From Epinephelus fuscoguttatus (lineage: Eukaryota; Chordata; Actinopteri; Perciformes; Serranidae): DNA of 64,000 bases. Positions 26,480 through 40,119 of the stretch are shown here, piece by piece. The DNA is taken from positions 15,563,379-15,627,378 of the forward strand of contig NC_064771.1 in the NCBI RefSeq assembly GCF_011397635.1, read 5' to 3'. Numbering within the stretch: the stretch's first letter is position 1; every line of letters begins with the position of its first letter. A model generated the notes under the pieces. The model was not told the origin of the DNA. It worked only from the letters and a program-made list of their open reading frames with translations, and made no database searches. Position numbers and translations under genes: made by a program.

Positions 26480-27060
26480 AAAAGTTCTCCATGTATTTCT
26501 TCAGTGTAATGTATAGAGAAGCTGGTGGAGGTTCCAAGTTTCTCCAGTATGAGGTTTGGTCCCATGCGAGCAGTTTTGTTTTCCCCTCCTGCTGCTTTAT
26601 TGAAACCCCTGTTGTCATAGCTGACAAACAGAAATAAGTCATCAGTAATTGTTTTGTGGTTCTGGGGCTCAGGAATCAATTATTATGCCTCCCTAGAAAT
26701 AATGTCCTTGGTTGATTTAAACACAAGCTCCCCCTTGGCAAGTCATCAGGGCTAATTGAGACCTGGGGAGCTCCACTGCAGGGCGATTGTCAAGTGTGTT
26801 GTGGTGCAGCACAGCCCCTGATGAATGTTTTTTCAATGAAGAAGATAATATAAATTTAGGCATTACTAAAGCTGTGAGTGTGCACAACACCAAAAAAGTC
26901 TCTAACCCCTAAAGTTGTCGATTAATACAAACTCCCAACTCAACCTCAGTTACCTGGCTCCCTCCTTGGGGCACAGGACAGCCATTCGCAGTTCCAGGGT
27001 GAGAGCAGCAGGTGTGGGAATAATCTGGGACCCACCCAGTTAGCCGGGGCCCCTATTCAC
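26480..27060. promoter_or_regulatory. Possible conserved non-coding block
   Basis: Complex, repeat-free sequence with CAGTAATTGTTTTG (near 26643), AATCAATTATTATGCC (near 26673) and GGGCTAATTGAG (near 26748). It could belong to the dlx regulatory landscape. Rated low because only texture supports it. Confidence 0.25.
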
Positions 27061-27719
27061 ACTCCGCCCTAAGCTGCCATCCATTGTGTCCTGGTGGCTG
27101 AAGAGGAGCAGAGGAACAGGACAATTATGACATTATGGCTGGGTGGTTGAGCAGCAAGTCCCAGCTGGTGAGAAACAGAAGGGAGGAATGGGCAACCAGA
27201 GAGCGACAGTTCCCACAGGAAAGCAATCCACCACATAGAGAGGCAATGTTTTGTCTTTATCAGGGGTTGTCTGTGAAGCTGGACCGCTCCGTCGGGAGGA
27301 GTAACGACAGTGATAAGATTTAATTCCAGGTCCCTAAGCAAAGGTGTATGATTTGATTCAGCTGAAGTCTTTTTTTTCAAAACACATGTTAACTGTAGAG
27401 TAAAATATTTGGTGGAATACACCTTTGAACAGTGGGATCTTATTTTATGGACAGTATACTAAAAGTGGGAATCTCTAGGTACTTCACTATTCCATTCCAA
27501 TTCAGAGACGATTATAAATTTTTTTTTTTTTTTTTGATTTCCTGATTTGATTTGATTCATTTGACAATTTAAAACAACTATAGAAATGGTAATAAAAACA
27601 AAGATTGCACTCACTAAAAGGCAGAGGACAACGCAATAAAGTTAAATGAATAACTTCTTTCCATTGTGGCCCTCAAAGCATTGTATCGATGCATCTTGAC
27701 ACATTTTGATGCATCAAAT

Positions 27720-27927
27720 TATTATTATTATTATTTATTTTATTTTTTTTTAAGATTTTTTTGGGGCATTTTTAGCCTTTATTTGATAGGACAGACAAGC
27801 ATGAAAGGGGGGGAGAGAGAGGGAGTGACATGCAGCAAAGGGCCACAGGCTGGAGTCGAACCCGGGCCGCTGCGGCAACAGCCTTGTACATGGGGCGCCT
27901 GCTCTACCAGTAAGCCACCGATGCCCC
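27720..27927 (-). mobile_element. tRNA-derived SINE with target-site duplication
   Basis: On the minus strand it begins GGGGCATCGGTGGC, with an A-box TGGCTTACTGG-like and a B-box GGTTCGACTCC. It then has the body ending in CCTATCAAATAAAGGC and a poly-A/TAA tail. GATGCATCAAAT (27708) and GATGCATTAAAA (27928) flank it as an imperfect duplication. Confidence 0.8.
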
Positions 27928-28139
27928 GATGCATTAAAATTTTTGATTTCTTTACATGATTTATCTTTTTTAAAAACAGCATATATGTAATTATCAATAC
28001 TTACAATAAACATGAATTTACTTATATTATTTTTTATCAATATAACAGTAGTAACAAATGAAGGAGAAACTCAAGAAGCACCCTAGCTTAGAATGTACAC
28101 GATGAAAACACACAAAACACATGTAACCCCTGCTGTAGA

Positions 28140-29114
28140 CAGTGTTGGGAGGGTTACTTTTAAAACATATTTCACTACAGAGTACAGAATACAGCCCTAA
28201 AATGTACTTTGTAACATATTCTATGTAAGTAACGTAACCTATTGTAAATACTTCAGATTACTTTTGGAGTAATTCAGAATCATCTTGCTGAGCTCATGAA
28301 TTTAGGTCTTATATTTCCATGCCAGAAACACACAATAGTTTTCTGGCTGCGCATTTCCTTTGCCATTGTCATGTGGCAGGTGCACTGTACACACTTTTTA
28401 AAATCTGTTAATGCGAAATAAGCTAATTTTACACTGTGTGCTAACAGCACTTAAGCATCACTCTGTCAAAACGGAAGCCATTTAATATGCACTTCCCTTA
28501 TATCGTGTAAACAAACCATGTAGGCTACCTTTCAGCTTGTTGCACGCATGCAGATGTTGCTGCATAAAAGATGGGCGAGTACTTGTGATCTTTCTATGTT
28601 TGCACTTTTTAAGTAGAAAACACATTTCATATTGTGATTATGAGTATGATATACAGTATAGCCAACAGCAAGTAGGTTGTTCTTAGCGATGGTCATTTAA
28701 TGTTACCAGAAACTTTCTGCTTCCTTGCGATCTCCCTCCAGCCAGCTGCCACCATTTTAGGTTTTTGTAGTGACATGGGGAGGTGTTGTGTAGATAACTC
28801 CTAATTTCAACTTTACAAATCAGCCATTCCTCGTCCATTTTGGAGCTTAGAAAGTTAGCATCAGGGATGAATAGAAACAGAGCATCTGACAAAAGTGCAG
28901 CTCAAAACAAAAACACTGTCAGTCGCTGCCAGTTAAAACATTCCAATGCAAAATGCAAACTGACGCTCACTCACATGGCATTCAGTTATGACACCGTGTT
29001 AGAGTGAATAAAATGAAAACAAAATTTTTTCCTTTAGTAATCTATTTAATTACTCATATTTTGTATTTTACATAAGTATCTTAGTTACCTGTATTCTTTT
29101 ACTCCCCAACCCTG
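28140..29114. mobile_element. hAT-like MITE (CAGTGTTGGG family)
   Basis: Begins CAGTGTTGGGAGGGTTACTT and ends TTACTCCCCAACCCTG, inverted ends typical of a large fish MITE family. Subterminal GTAAGTAACGTAACC and TTAGTTACCTG motifs also correspond. It has no transposase. Confidence 0.7.
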
Positions 29115-29639
29115 ATTATATACAATTATTAACTATCACAGGTTATATCCAACTCACTGTCTCTGTGATCTGATGGTGTGTTTTTACTGAACCGTATCTT
29201 CTATAACTTATTTTTGCAGAAGCAAGTAGCAGCACTGTAGAAAATGCTAGTTGTTCCTCCTGACATGTGAGCCAGTCAGAGCTCATGTAGCATATAGAAA
29301 AGGTCAATTTAGCTGGTAGGTTTGACTTCTGTCAACTGAAGCAAAACAAGTCAGTGACATGACAAGTCAAAACAAATGGTTATTGGTAGACTGACCAACC
29401 TGGCCGTGAGCCGAGTCTATGGTAGGACTTGAACATAAACACCATAATGTGACTTTGACAGACTTCTGTTTCAATTAATCTCAACTTTTTATACTGATGG
29501 AGCACTAAACATGAAATACAGCTGATGGAAATATCATTAGTTATGCAGGTATTTGGACCTGAACCAAGGTATTGGACATATTTAAAATCTAAGCTAATGA
29601 TGGCACCAGATAAAAAGTCAGGGTTGCATTAAAGTTATT

Positions 29640-30066
29640 ATAAATGTGTACTAAAATTCATTTTTGTGTGGCAATATCGTATAATCACACAGCGCCAAGT
29701 ATCTTTTTTTTTTTATTATATTAATTATTAATATGACAAATACAAATTAGACTTTTCATAGCCTACCAGAATAATGTAGTCAGTTGCTATTTCAGTTCAC
29801 TGGATACAGTTTTCTGCCGCAAATAGCTTAAGTGAGATGAACAGACTGAAAACTTATTAGATGAAACAGATATGGACAAAATTTTCCTTTGGGGACATAA
29901 TTAATACAGTTGAAAAAGGTAATAATCGCAATATATCACAGTATATCATAATAATATTGAAGTGAGAGAGGTCAGAATTGTGATATCATGATGATGATAT
30001 CAACATCATAATTGAATATCGTGATAATATCGTATCTTCAATTCTCTGGTGATTCCCACCCTAATA
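29640..30066. mobile_element. hAT MITE fragments
   Basis: GGCAATATCGTATAATCACA at the left and TCTCTGGTGATTCCCACCCT at the right, with repeated ATATCGTGATAATATCGTAT, suggest a degraded MITE with homology to other cluster elements. The ends are uncertain. Confidence 0.4.
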
Positions 30067-32285
30067 GGTGATCTTCCAAAGACCAGTTCTAGGAGGTTAT
30101 CTGGGAACCTTTTAGTTGTGCTGATTAAATATTATCATAGTTTGATATTTAATGTATACAGTCCTGTTTTTTAATTTCAAATATGACATCTGCTCCTCCA
30201 ACTTCTAAGCAGCATTCCTGTTTAGTTCCACTCCGTCCAGGTGTTTGTGTCTCTCGCGTCATTGCCTCATCCACTAAACCCCGACCACTTTGACATCAAA
30301 GCGGAGGTGTGTTGTTCCCTCTCCACACTGAGGAGAATGTCATGGGAGAATGACCCTGCGAGAGGCTGGTGCAGCCTCAGGACGATGTGGAGCCACCTGA
30401 GAGGAGCGGTCAGTGCATTCCTCTGTGTCTCTGCGCTGTAAAGGCTGAGTGGCCTGATGCTTGGACGGTCACATGTCTGAGAGAGAACTCGTTTGACCGT
30501 CATGTCAGAGCTATAGACCTTGACTGGGTGTGTGACACTGTAGTAAGCAGCTGGTGGTATGTCATAAGAACAAAATTGTTGTCTTAAGTCAACTAGTGAA
30601 AAGTTAGTTAGACGATTTGGGAAACAAGACTCTTGACTCTCTTGCCTAGAGTTAGATGAGAAGTTTAGACATCATGCAGTAACATTGCTGAAATTTCTCC
30701 TGTACTTTCTCTTAATATTCTGTGTAGAGGAAAAACACGAGAAGTCAACTCCAGTTGCACCAAATGTTCTTAACCATCCAAATCTGCTCTTGCCCAGGTG
30801 TGTTTAATGGTTATCCCACTTGATCGTAAATTGGAGGCTCATGACCAATTATTTATTTGCATAGGTAACGCCCCTTACAAACTATATAAGGGCAGGTGTT
30901 GTGCAGTGTGTAAATACTCTGGCACATGCCCAAGTATTGTAGAGAAGTTGCCCCAAAAAAAAAAGAAGAAGAAGAATGTCAGCAGTGATGAAATTGACGT
31001 GCTATTAGATAAATGTAAACAGTAAACATGAATTTTCAGAACATCAGTACTGGCATTACAGTAGAATCAAAAACCCAGCAATGATGCTGCAAATGCAGCC
31101 CAGTCATCAGAAAAAAAATGTTAGCATTGTATGTTTCTGTAAACCATGAACTTTTTTTCATTGGCACATTCCAAACACATCATATTAATGTTTCTTAAGT
31201 GATGTAGAATCGGAGCTGAGTTTGGATGGATCTGTTAACCAAAACATTGATGTTTCCAGTTGGGATTGTGCCCCCAAATCTGGGTATTTATAGGCTGAAA
31301 CATGATCTTTTCCTAACTACAGTCAATTGGTTTTTGTGTCTAAACCTAACCACATGTTAACCACAGCGTTGACCAAATGTACAGTTTAAATGTATCCGCT
31401 ACATAATGTTGTGCAACTGTAAGGTTTGCACTATCATACGTCAACATTTTTTCTGCCGATTGGGTTGGTAAATATTGTGACAGCAGAGGGCCAAAGCATC
31501 TAAGAGCAGTTTGTAAGTAATTCAGATGCTGACAGAAAGCAATATCATGCAATCATTTATAGTCTGAAGTGGGATCAATGGACCAATAATATTTCTTTAC
31601 CCCACAAGTTGAACAATCCATTCATTATAACTATTAACATATATATATACACATACAATAAACTCATTTTGATTATATGTAGTATATGTGTTATTTTATG
31701 TACTTTAAATTTAAAACTTTTTTCCTTATGAGAAGAACAAAAATGAGAAAACAATGAATCCCAGATATCAGTGGTTGCTAACAAAATAAGGACAAATTGT
31801 GTATACAAACAAAAATAAGAGTAAATTTGTTCATTACAGCTACATTACAGAAACTCTTGGTCTGCACCCTGTTGCCCAGACTCCAGGACGTAACTGGTCC
31901 CGACCAAGAAATAGCCTGGCACATAACTAACTTTAAAACTGCGATTTGTCATTTTTACACTTGAGTTCTTGAACAGAACAAACAAACAAGACATAATGTG
32001 TTGATTAGTGAGCTTCGGAGGTGCTGGTAAGACCAATTTCGTCACCTTTGGATGGAGCCAGGCTAGCTGTTTCCCCCTGATTCCAGTATTTGTGCTAAGC
32101 TGAGATAGCTGGTTGTAGCTTCATAATTTAGCAAACAGCCATAATGTGGTATCAATCTTCTCATCTAACTCACGGCAAGTGAGTGACTAAGCGTATTTCC
32201 CAAAATGTCTTTCTTTTCCTTCAAACCTTAGTGAGAATGCTCCAGCCGTTATGCTGTTATGGCATACTGCATTGCTTTAGTTTTT
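30067..32285. other. Intergenic DNA, no gene recognised
   Basis: The block about 30220-30560 is GC-richer and unique-looking. The 75-codon frame at 30798-31025 ends in a Lys-rich A-run stretch and shows no domain. Nothing supported. Confidence 0.5.
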
Positions 32286-32468
32286 TTTTTGTTTGTTTTT
32301 TAAGATATTTTTTGGGGGGCATTTTTTGCCTTTAATCGACAGGACAGTGAAGCGTGAAGGGGGGAGAGAGAGAGGGAGAGACATGCAGCAAGGGACTCGA
32401 ACCCAGGCCGCTGCGGCAGCAGCCTTGTACATGGAGCGCCTGCTCTACCACTAAGCCACCGACGCCCC
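32286..32468 (-). mobile_element. tRNA-derived SINE with 13-bp target-site duplication
   Basis: Minus-strand head GGGGCGTCGGTGGCTTAGTG, with A-box TGGCTTAGTGG (32458-32448) and B-box GGTTCGAGTCC (32403-32393). The body includes GACATGCAGCAAG... on the + strand and an A-rich tail at the left. TGCTTTAGTTTTT flanks both sides (32273-32285 and 32469-32481), proving insertion by target-primed reverse transcription. It is the best preserved of three copies. Confidence 0.9.
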
Positions 32469-32481
32469 TGCTTTAGTTTTT

Positions 32482-35400
32482 AAAGAAGCAGTGGGACTCC
32501 AGTGATGTGTTTTGGGTGGACTTTCTGCTCATTAAATTTTAATTGAGTCAGCTACAGCTGCTGTCACTATCTTATTCTTTGTTTGTGTATTCAGACTGCT
32601 AAGTTATACAGTCCTCTGTTGCTTCTTCCAGGAACATCACATCACTGTATAATGTCTTTTGAGTTTTTCTCATTGAATACATGGACCCACCTCTTCAACA
32701 ACAAGCTTGCTGAAGCCGCAACAAGCTTTTTCATCAACAAGGGCATCTAATATTACATTTTTTGATGGCTTTACCTTTAATATAATGTCAACAAATTCAA
32801 ATTGAAATGCATGATCAAAGCTATTAGTCTTGATGTTGACTGCAATAACAAACCTTTCCCATAGTCATATATGTCAGGACAGTCACTCCAAGTCCTTTCT
32901 TTAGGGGTCATTGTGTCTGCCCTCTGCTCTGTCCAGTTGCATACCTGAACCGACGCTGTAAGTAATAAAGTAGGACCTCCTTTGATCTGATGTCCCACCC
33001 AGAGGCTTCTCCCTCCGAGCAGACAATACTCTAATTCATTACTGGACCTGCCTCTTCAAAGCTCAGCCACTCTTCACTGGGAAACTCTAAACTTAGGCCC
33101 CAGACAGGCTCTTTTAAACACCCACTCACCCCCTGGGCACTGAGGTGGTGGCTGGATGAGTCCACATAAGTCACGGTAGCCTGCACATATCCCCTCCTTA
33201 GCCCCGCAGCACCACACCTATCCCCCTCAGGTGACAGGTGGATTATTGGGCATTGGTATTTCTGCATTTTTCTGCCCAGTTACAAGCACACCCGTTGACT
33301 GCGGGAAAACGTCACAGAAGAGCTGCAGAAGGATTTTTTTGTTCCTGTAAGATGGCAACTGTCACACTCTGCCCAAAATGGTTTAAAAAAGGAAGAGACC
33401 TTTTATGAGATGACATGATAAAAATCAAAGTAACTTCTTAGCATCCCCTGTCCTTTTATCACGTGTGTTCAAAGCATCACTTTACACTGGGATGTGTTTG
33501 TTGTTGCAGTGTAATCCCTTGTTATGGCCTCAGATGGGCTGAATGGCTTGTTGGGCACTCAGGAGACCATTGAGCCACTTGACTTACACAGGCTGGTTTG
33601 GCTTGTTTAACTTTGGAGATCTGTTGATCTGCTGTTCTGTGGCAAAATTCAGTTTTCCCATGATTTGTGTGTCTGTGTTGTTGTAGAGATTCAGAGTGTG
33701 GGTATTATTATGAAGCCCTCTAAGACTGTTAGGCCTTCACGTATAAACACAGCTTGGCTTGACTAAACATGTTTTAAAGTATTTTAGTTGTGTTCAAAAT
33801 ACAGGGATAAACGTTGTGAAGGAACACACACCATTACTGAAGTCACCATATGAGCAGCCATGTTAGGGATGTCAGCAGTTAACTGTTGAGAAAGCAGCTA
33901 TGCATGTCAATCGAAAGGTTAATTTTGTTACCCTCCACTGTACTGCACTGTGTACCACCAAGGTCTGGTGGGAGACAGCTGGCTAGCTGTATTAATTTGT
34001 GTAATATGGACTGGAGGATGGCCACCATATTTCTGCGGCAACATCATCCTGTCACCAGTAATCGTGAATGAGCGGCACCACCAGCTAGCTGCCACCTGAT
34101 TTGACTGGTGCACAGTGCAGAGTAACTAAGGCTAACATTAGCTAGCCAGTGACGATCAGAGGGTGGGAAGTGGGTACTATGACTGTTTCTCAATACCAAG
34201 TACGCCAAGTTTGGCCTTGCGCACGTGGGAGTTCGGACTTGGCAAGTTCGACTCCGGAGTACAAACTCCCAAGGACGGCTGCCATTGCCGCTAGTCTGTG
34301 AGAAATGCATTCAGGGATACCTGGCTGTCAAAAGTCCACACAAGTCACCTCCCGATGCATCCCCAATGGAACAGGCAGAGCAAATTCACATCCGGGCATT
34401 TGGACTGTACTTGACTGGATGCGGACTTGGAATTGGAACAGTACTTGGGTTGCGACTGATGATGTTTCACAAGTCTGCAAGAACACAAGTACAGGCAAGA
34501 ATGCAGATTGAGAAACGCCTTATGTTTTTCGCATGTTAATGCAGCCAGGCGGCTGTCTGTTAAGTAAAACCAACAGAAAATAAAAAAAGGAATGACATTT
34601 ACATCACATTCATTAAAATTTCACCACCTCTAAATGGATAGCGTTTTGAAATGTGTCGCTAAAGCTCACTGCGTCAGTTGAGCACCAGGCTAAAAGGAAA
34701 GGCCTCTTGTATTTCACATTATTTTTTGTCCTTAAAAATAACTTGTTATTTACCAGTTTATGGATGTCGGGCTATCCAAAGCAAAATTATCCAAACCTGA
34801 CATCACTAAGCTCTTTGCTCTTACATAATTCGATATGCTGAAGAGCAGTTCTCCCCTTGGGTGGTAAGAAGTTGAAAACCTGCACATCTCAGCATCTCAT
34901 TTTCCCCTCTCTCTCTGTCTCTTTCTCTCTGACCCTGTTTACCCACTGCTTGCCAAGTCTGATGTCAGCCTGCTGCACACAGGGTCCCTGAGTGAGTGTA
35001 CAGTTTCTGTTTTGACACCCGTTCCTAATTACACATGTAAATGATTGATCACCTGGACTTGGCAGGGGCAGCGGAGATGGAAGTCCTTGTTACACGATGG
35101 CTCTGCGATTATGTCCAAGTTCAGGACGGTTTCTGCTGCCGGGAACAGTGGAAACAGATACCTGCGATGGCCCGAAAGCTGGGAGATTAAGTTCTGAGCC
35201 CCCGCCATTTGGACCAAAGACTCATCCTATTAGCAGTCCTTGAGGAGCGAGTTGCACAGGTGCGGCTAGATATCTATGGCTCTTTGTTTGGTCTAATCCC
35301 ACACAACTTAAACCAAGGCTCACTGCCCGCACCTTCAAACCGGCTCTGTGACACCTGAGGGGACTGGCCGCTGAAAGCAGAACTCAGCTACTTTTGTGAA

Positions 35401-37055
35401 ATGTGATTTGGCTAATTGATTTTGGAGTGGCCAGCCTGGAGTGCCTGGGGAGAGAAAGAGGCGCAGGGATGGACTGTGATGGAAGCCGAGGGTGCTTCCT
35501 TTTTATGCAGAGCAATACAGGCGGTGAAATGAACCTGCTCCTGCTGCTAGAGTTCTTTCCTCCCAGGTACAAAATGATGCTGAATGCAAGATACAGGCAT
35601 CTTAGCTCAAATTGTTGAGAAAATAAACAGTGACCTGAAGCCAGAGACCGTGTAATGCTTTTACAGATGGGGTGAGAACTTTCCCTGTTCTGCCCGGCAA
35701 CAGCTGTTGGTCTTTCTGTGCTTTGACTCAGGTATGGAGCCAATCTGAGGGCCAGGAGGGTTTTAACCCCAATCTTCTCTTCTCTCGTCTCGCAGCCTGG
35801 CACACATGGGCTGTGCAGCTGCACTTCCCATTGATCTACTGGGCTGCCTGGATGGCTGGCTGGAGGGAGATAGATTGGAGGGGAAATGGCTTAATTGTCC
35901 TCACTCTCACTGCTGGAATGCAAATAGCCCTCCACCACTGGCCTCTACTGTGGGGAGAGCCCCACTTTGAGAAACCAGCGTCCTGTTTATCGTGGGTAAG
36001 AGTTTAAAAAAAAGAAGTACATGTGATAAAGCACATGGAATCACCTGTTTTCTATATTTTTGCGATCATCGTATCAGATGGGTAATTTCATCATTTTAGA
36101 TTTTACATTACCTCTCATTGTCCAATAAAGACGAGCCTCACAGGGCGCCTTTACCATTCGTCAGCCAGAGGTCAAACAGATAGACAGGTGAAGGGTCATG
36201 ATTCATGTAGAGAAGGCAGGAGATGAAAGAGTTAAAACTCTGAGGCGTATGTATCCTGTCTGACTTTGATCTCCGCCTCAGGTAGCTCTTTCATAGCCAC
36301 CAATCTTGGCCAGGAGCTGATGGGAGGCTGCTCCCTTTGAGAGCGGGCTTGCTCAGACTGAGTCCGTCTCCTCGCCTTGACAGAGTGCTGGCATGACACG
36401 ACAGACATCCACACAAAGTCCACAACAAATCCTCAAAGGTGTTTCTCTTGTTTGCCCACTCTACCGATTTCATCAATTCTGTTTTTATTTTTATTTTTTT
36501 CAATTATCAAAAGAAGGAGGCGATGTGGGGCAAGAATGCAGGCGGGGAGGGAGGCCGGGAGGGCGTGTTTTTGGTGAGGTTCAAAGATGATATGAGCAAG
36601 TCTCTCAGGCTTTGATGTTTCTTGGCAGGCTTCAGACAGCAACTGACAATCTGATGATCTGGGAGCACAGGCCCTTTTTAAATCCCCGACACAGCCTGGC
36701 CCCAGTCGTCTCGCCCTCCAGTGACAAACGGTTTAATATGACAAGGTTAAACACCTGAAGCACTGCAGCAAAATGGTCAGGACGAAGCCGAGGTCAGAGG
36801 AGCAAACTTGAAACGCTGCGCGGCTTAGTAGTTTACTATGACTGTTCACTTATTCATGCTTGTTTTACAGGTCTCCTCTACCTTTGCAAATGTATTCTTC
36901 AGAAAGAAAATGTCAAAATGATGGTGTTAATTAAAACTGTAATTAAAGCTGCCATGAGTAATAGTTTTTATATTAATGTATCACATGACTACCTGCATGT
37001 GAACGGTGTTGCTTTTAATGAAAAAACCTGTTGAGAATATTTACCTGGCTTTTCA
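32482..37055. other. Intergenic DNA, no gene recognised
   Basis: Apart from the MITE at about 34182-34517, no transposon or gene is supported. The region 35390-36000 (for example GCTTAATTGTCCTCACTCTC near 35888) is complex and may contain regulatory DNA. Confidence 0.45.
34182..34517. mobile_element. Short MITE-like repeat
   Basis: Left GACTGTTTCTCAATACCAAG and right GATTGAGAAACGCC give roughly 10-bp inverted ends (GTTTCTCAAT). The interior is rich in ACTTGG/CCAAGT direct motifs. The element family is not identified with certainty. Confidence 0.5.
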
Positions 37056-37062
37056 GGTTTTC

Positions 37063-37690
37063 AGAGATTTCCTGTCTGAGGAAACAAGTATTTGTTTTGG
37101 TTTTCTGTCCACTGACTTTACTGTTTTGGTTCAGTCTCACTTCTCTCATCTGCGATTAGACCCATGCAGGAAGCTGTTTTCAGTGTAAAAGCTCCAAAAA
37201 AAGCCAATGTGTGCTTCATGCTCAGCATTAAACAGCAAAGAAGCAAAGTCAGCAACTAGCATGAAAACAGTGAAACATTTAGCAGCTAATGAGCCAGATG
37301 TTTCTCCCAGGAGATGGTGGAGACCAAACACAGAGCTACAAGACAATGAATATTGGACTGAACATTCATCAGATTTTCAGAGATTTACTGCCTCTTTTGA
37401 GTCTCTGTTTTTGTTTTCTGTCTTCTAACTTTACTATTTTGGTTCAGTCTCACTTTTCCCATTTGCATTTAGACACATACAGGAAGCTGTTTTCAGTTTA
37501 AAAGCTCCAAAAAAAGCCAATGTGTGCTTCATGCTCAGCACCAAACAGCAAAGAGGCAAAGTTAGCAACTAACATGAAAACACAGTGGAACATTTAGCAG
37601 CTAACAAGCCAGATACTTATCTCAGGAGATGGTGGAGACCAAAAACAGAGCTACGAGACAATGATAATTGGACCGAACATTCATCAGGTG
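37063..37690. repeat. Tandem duplication, two units of about 313 bp
   Basis: CAGGAAGCTGTTTTCAGT occurs at 37167 and again at 37480, and the following 200 bases (AAAGCTCCAAAAAAAGCCAA, CATGCTCAGCA, GGAGATGGTGGAGACCAAA, TGGAC..GAACATTCATCAG) repeat with about 90% identity by eye. The preceding part (TTTTGGTTCAGTCTCACTT) is shared as well. The unit resembles a dispersed fish repeat. Confidence 0.85.
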
Positions 37691-40119
37691 GACTTTTAAT
37701 GAACACGCAATGTTGCTCGGAAACTGCTGGATGTGATTTATAGCTAACTGTGTTAGCTAACAACTTCACCATATCAATTCAAAGGTGATAATGTGTCGGG
37801 GTTGTGTTCATGGCTTGTTTCTGCTGCCCACAAGTGGCCAAATAAATCAGTTGTCATGGCGTTAAATATTTTCTTAACCATCTCCTTACTTTACCACCTA
37901 AAAATTTGTTTAAACACATTTCATTATTTGGAGCAAACTCTTTAAATTTGTTTTTAATTATATTTTCAGCTTTGAAATAACATTTAATTTGTTTAGGAAT
38001 TATGGAGAAATGTTAAGTAAAAAAGGAGGCTAACCTTACACAGGCTTTGATTAAATGTTATAGTAAAGTAAATTTTCATTATGTTTGCTTTGTCACTGTC
38101 AACTTCCACCTTTCCATTGTTTTCTTACATGAGGATACAGTGTTAACATTATTATGTATATTTGTTTTTTAGGACAGAATACTTAGGGTTTCACATCAAT
38201 GGATTATCTTTTTAAAAAGTTCTAAGTAGATTGTATTAAAGATATCTGTAAATATTAAAAAAACAAGGGAAACCCCAGGGAACAGTCCATGAACTTGTCC
38301 AGATTTTCACTTTTGATATTTTTCTGCTTTCTCCAGAAAACCTCCAGCAATCTGTGACTCTCTTTCTAAAAATGTGCACTGACTAAAGAGTTTTCACATG
38401 TAACGTATTCCCACGCTGCATGATGTAAAAAAACAAAACAAAAACAAATGATACCTACAGCAGTCACATATCTTAACATCAGTTTGCCAAGTTTTTCTCT
38501 GAGAGATGCTGTCATTTGATCGGCAGTGTGTTACAGGCTGGGTGCTGTAGGGCTATTGTGTCCCATTGTAGGTCACAATGGAACTTAACACTTGACAGAG
38601 CCAGGGCTTGTTGTCAGGAGCTGAACTTGATCCTGTCAAGTTGTTCCCATTGAAGAGCTATAAAGAAAGGGCTTTGACCTTGCGGCTGTGCGAGCTCTGT
38701 ATCAGGCCAAATATTAATTCTCTATTCAAAGGATATTCATGTGTAATAGAGGAGCTGCTGTAGGTATCTGTGCTTCACTGGAAACTTGTTGTGACACGTA
38801 GGTCACATGTTTCTAAGATTCTCATCCTTTCTGATGTCAGGTAAGAGGATTGCGTCACTTAACCTGGCAAGGCTGCCCAGATGACCCGTACTGCTGCCTA
38901 GACAGATGTCCCATCCTCTGGGGGCTTTTCATCCCCGTCACCTCTGGCATTTTCAAACTGACGCTTGCCTCACACACTGTTGCCCTGCAGGACCACAAAA
39001 GGGGGCTTCACGTTACCCAGAGGGGCAGGTAACTTCAGATGGATAATCCTTGGACCTGGTAAACCGGTCTTTTAACAAGACCTACTGTCTAAACCTGGCA
39101 ACCCTGAGCTGTGTGTCATTGTGTGTTGATTGGGTGTGCATGTGTGACTCCCCTGGGCAAATTATTGTCCGGTATGTTCAGTATTTCCACCTCCGTCTGT
39201 CAGCTCCCAAGGGAGAGGGAAAACCAAAAAAAAAAACTATAAATGTTCTTTTCTTGATTTTTTTTTTTTTTCTTGTCCAAACAGCTTGTTAAAGCTATGG
39301 GCCTTTCTGGCTTTTCAGGCATTGTGAGTCTTTTTTGGGGAGATTTATGGCTTGAAAACACTGTCTGTGCATTCTTCATACTTTATTTCCCTCACAAACG
39401 GTCTGAGTAGCTGTCCTTTGAAATCCTGCAGGAATGTAACGTCAGATGCCTCCTCAGATGCTTGTAAAGAGACAGTTAACCAACCGAGCAGCCCTGGCAG
39501 CTTGTGATGCCACTCCCCCAGCTGTTTTGACCTCATGTGAACTCATATGCCATCTCAGCCACCAGGCCTGGCAGGATCCTCGCGCAGAGACAGCCGTCTT
39601 CTCTCTCTGCCACTCATGGAGCCGCTGCCACCCTCTTGTTGCCCCACTGAATCATGCCAGCTTCCAAGCTTTTGTTTTTCTACCCGCCTCCCCCCCTTGG
39701 TACTGGGGGCAAGATTTACAGTGGAAAAATATACTATATTTTTCCCCCCATGTTGAGGTGGTGAGTCTGGAATGTGTGTTTGGGCAAGATTTTTGTGAGG
39801 AGTGTGAAAAAACAACAGAGCTGTAAACACCAAGGGTAGACCCAGACTGGCTTCTTTGTTCCAGATGTGGAACAGGCACACACTATTAGTGCAGCTCCAG
39901 CCAAGAGCACTGGGCTGGAACCCAACGCACTGCCACTACTGTCCCACTGGCTGTCCATCAGCTGGGCTCTGCCTGCATCTGTGTGGACAGGTTACTGCAT
40001 GATTCTGCATGTGTGTGTGTGCCAGCGCGGTAAATGCGCGCTGGAGCCGCAACCAGACTGCTGAGGAAAGTTAGAAAAAAAAATCACCAATGTGTAATTT
40101 AGACGTATGACCGCCGCTC

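Noticed and set aside
32393..32458. Possible tRNA gene
   Set aside because: A and B boxes are present, but the sequence is the head of a SINE, with an A-rich tail, a target duplication and related copies nearby.
35384..35824. 146-codon open frame on the minus strand
   Set aside because: No splice context, no recognisable motif, and composition like the surrounding DNA.
39446..39826. 126-codon frame 5.5 kb upstream of dlx4b
   Set aside because: Overlapped by equally long frames in other phases on both strands, which indicates a locally stop-poor GC-richer stretch and not a gene.
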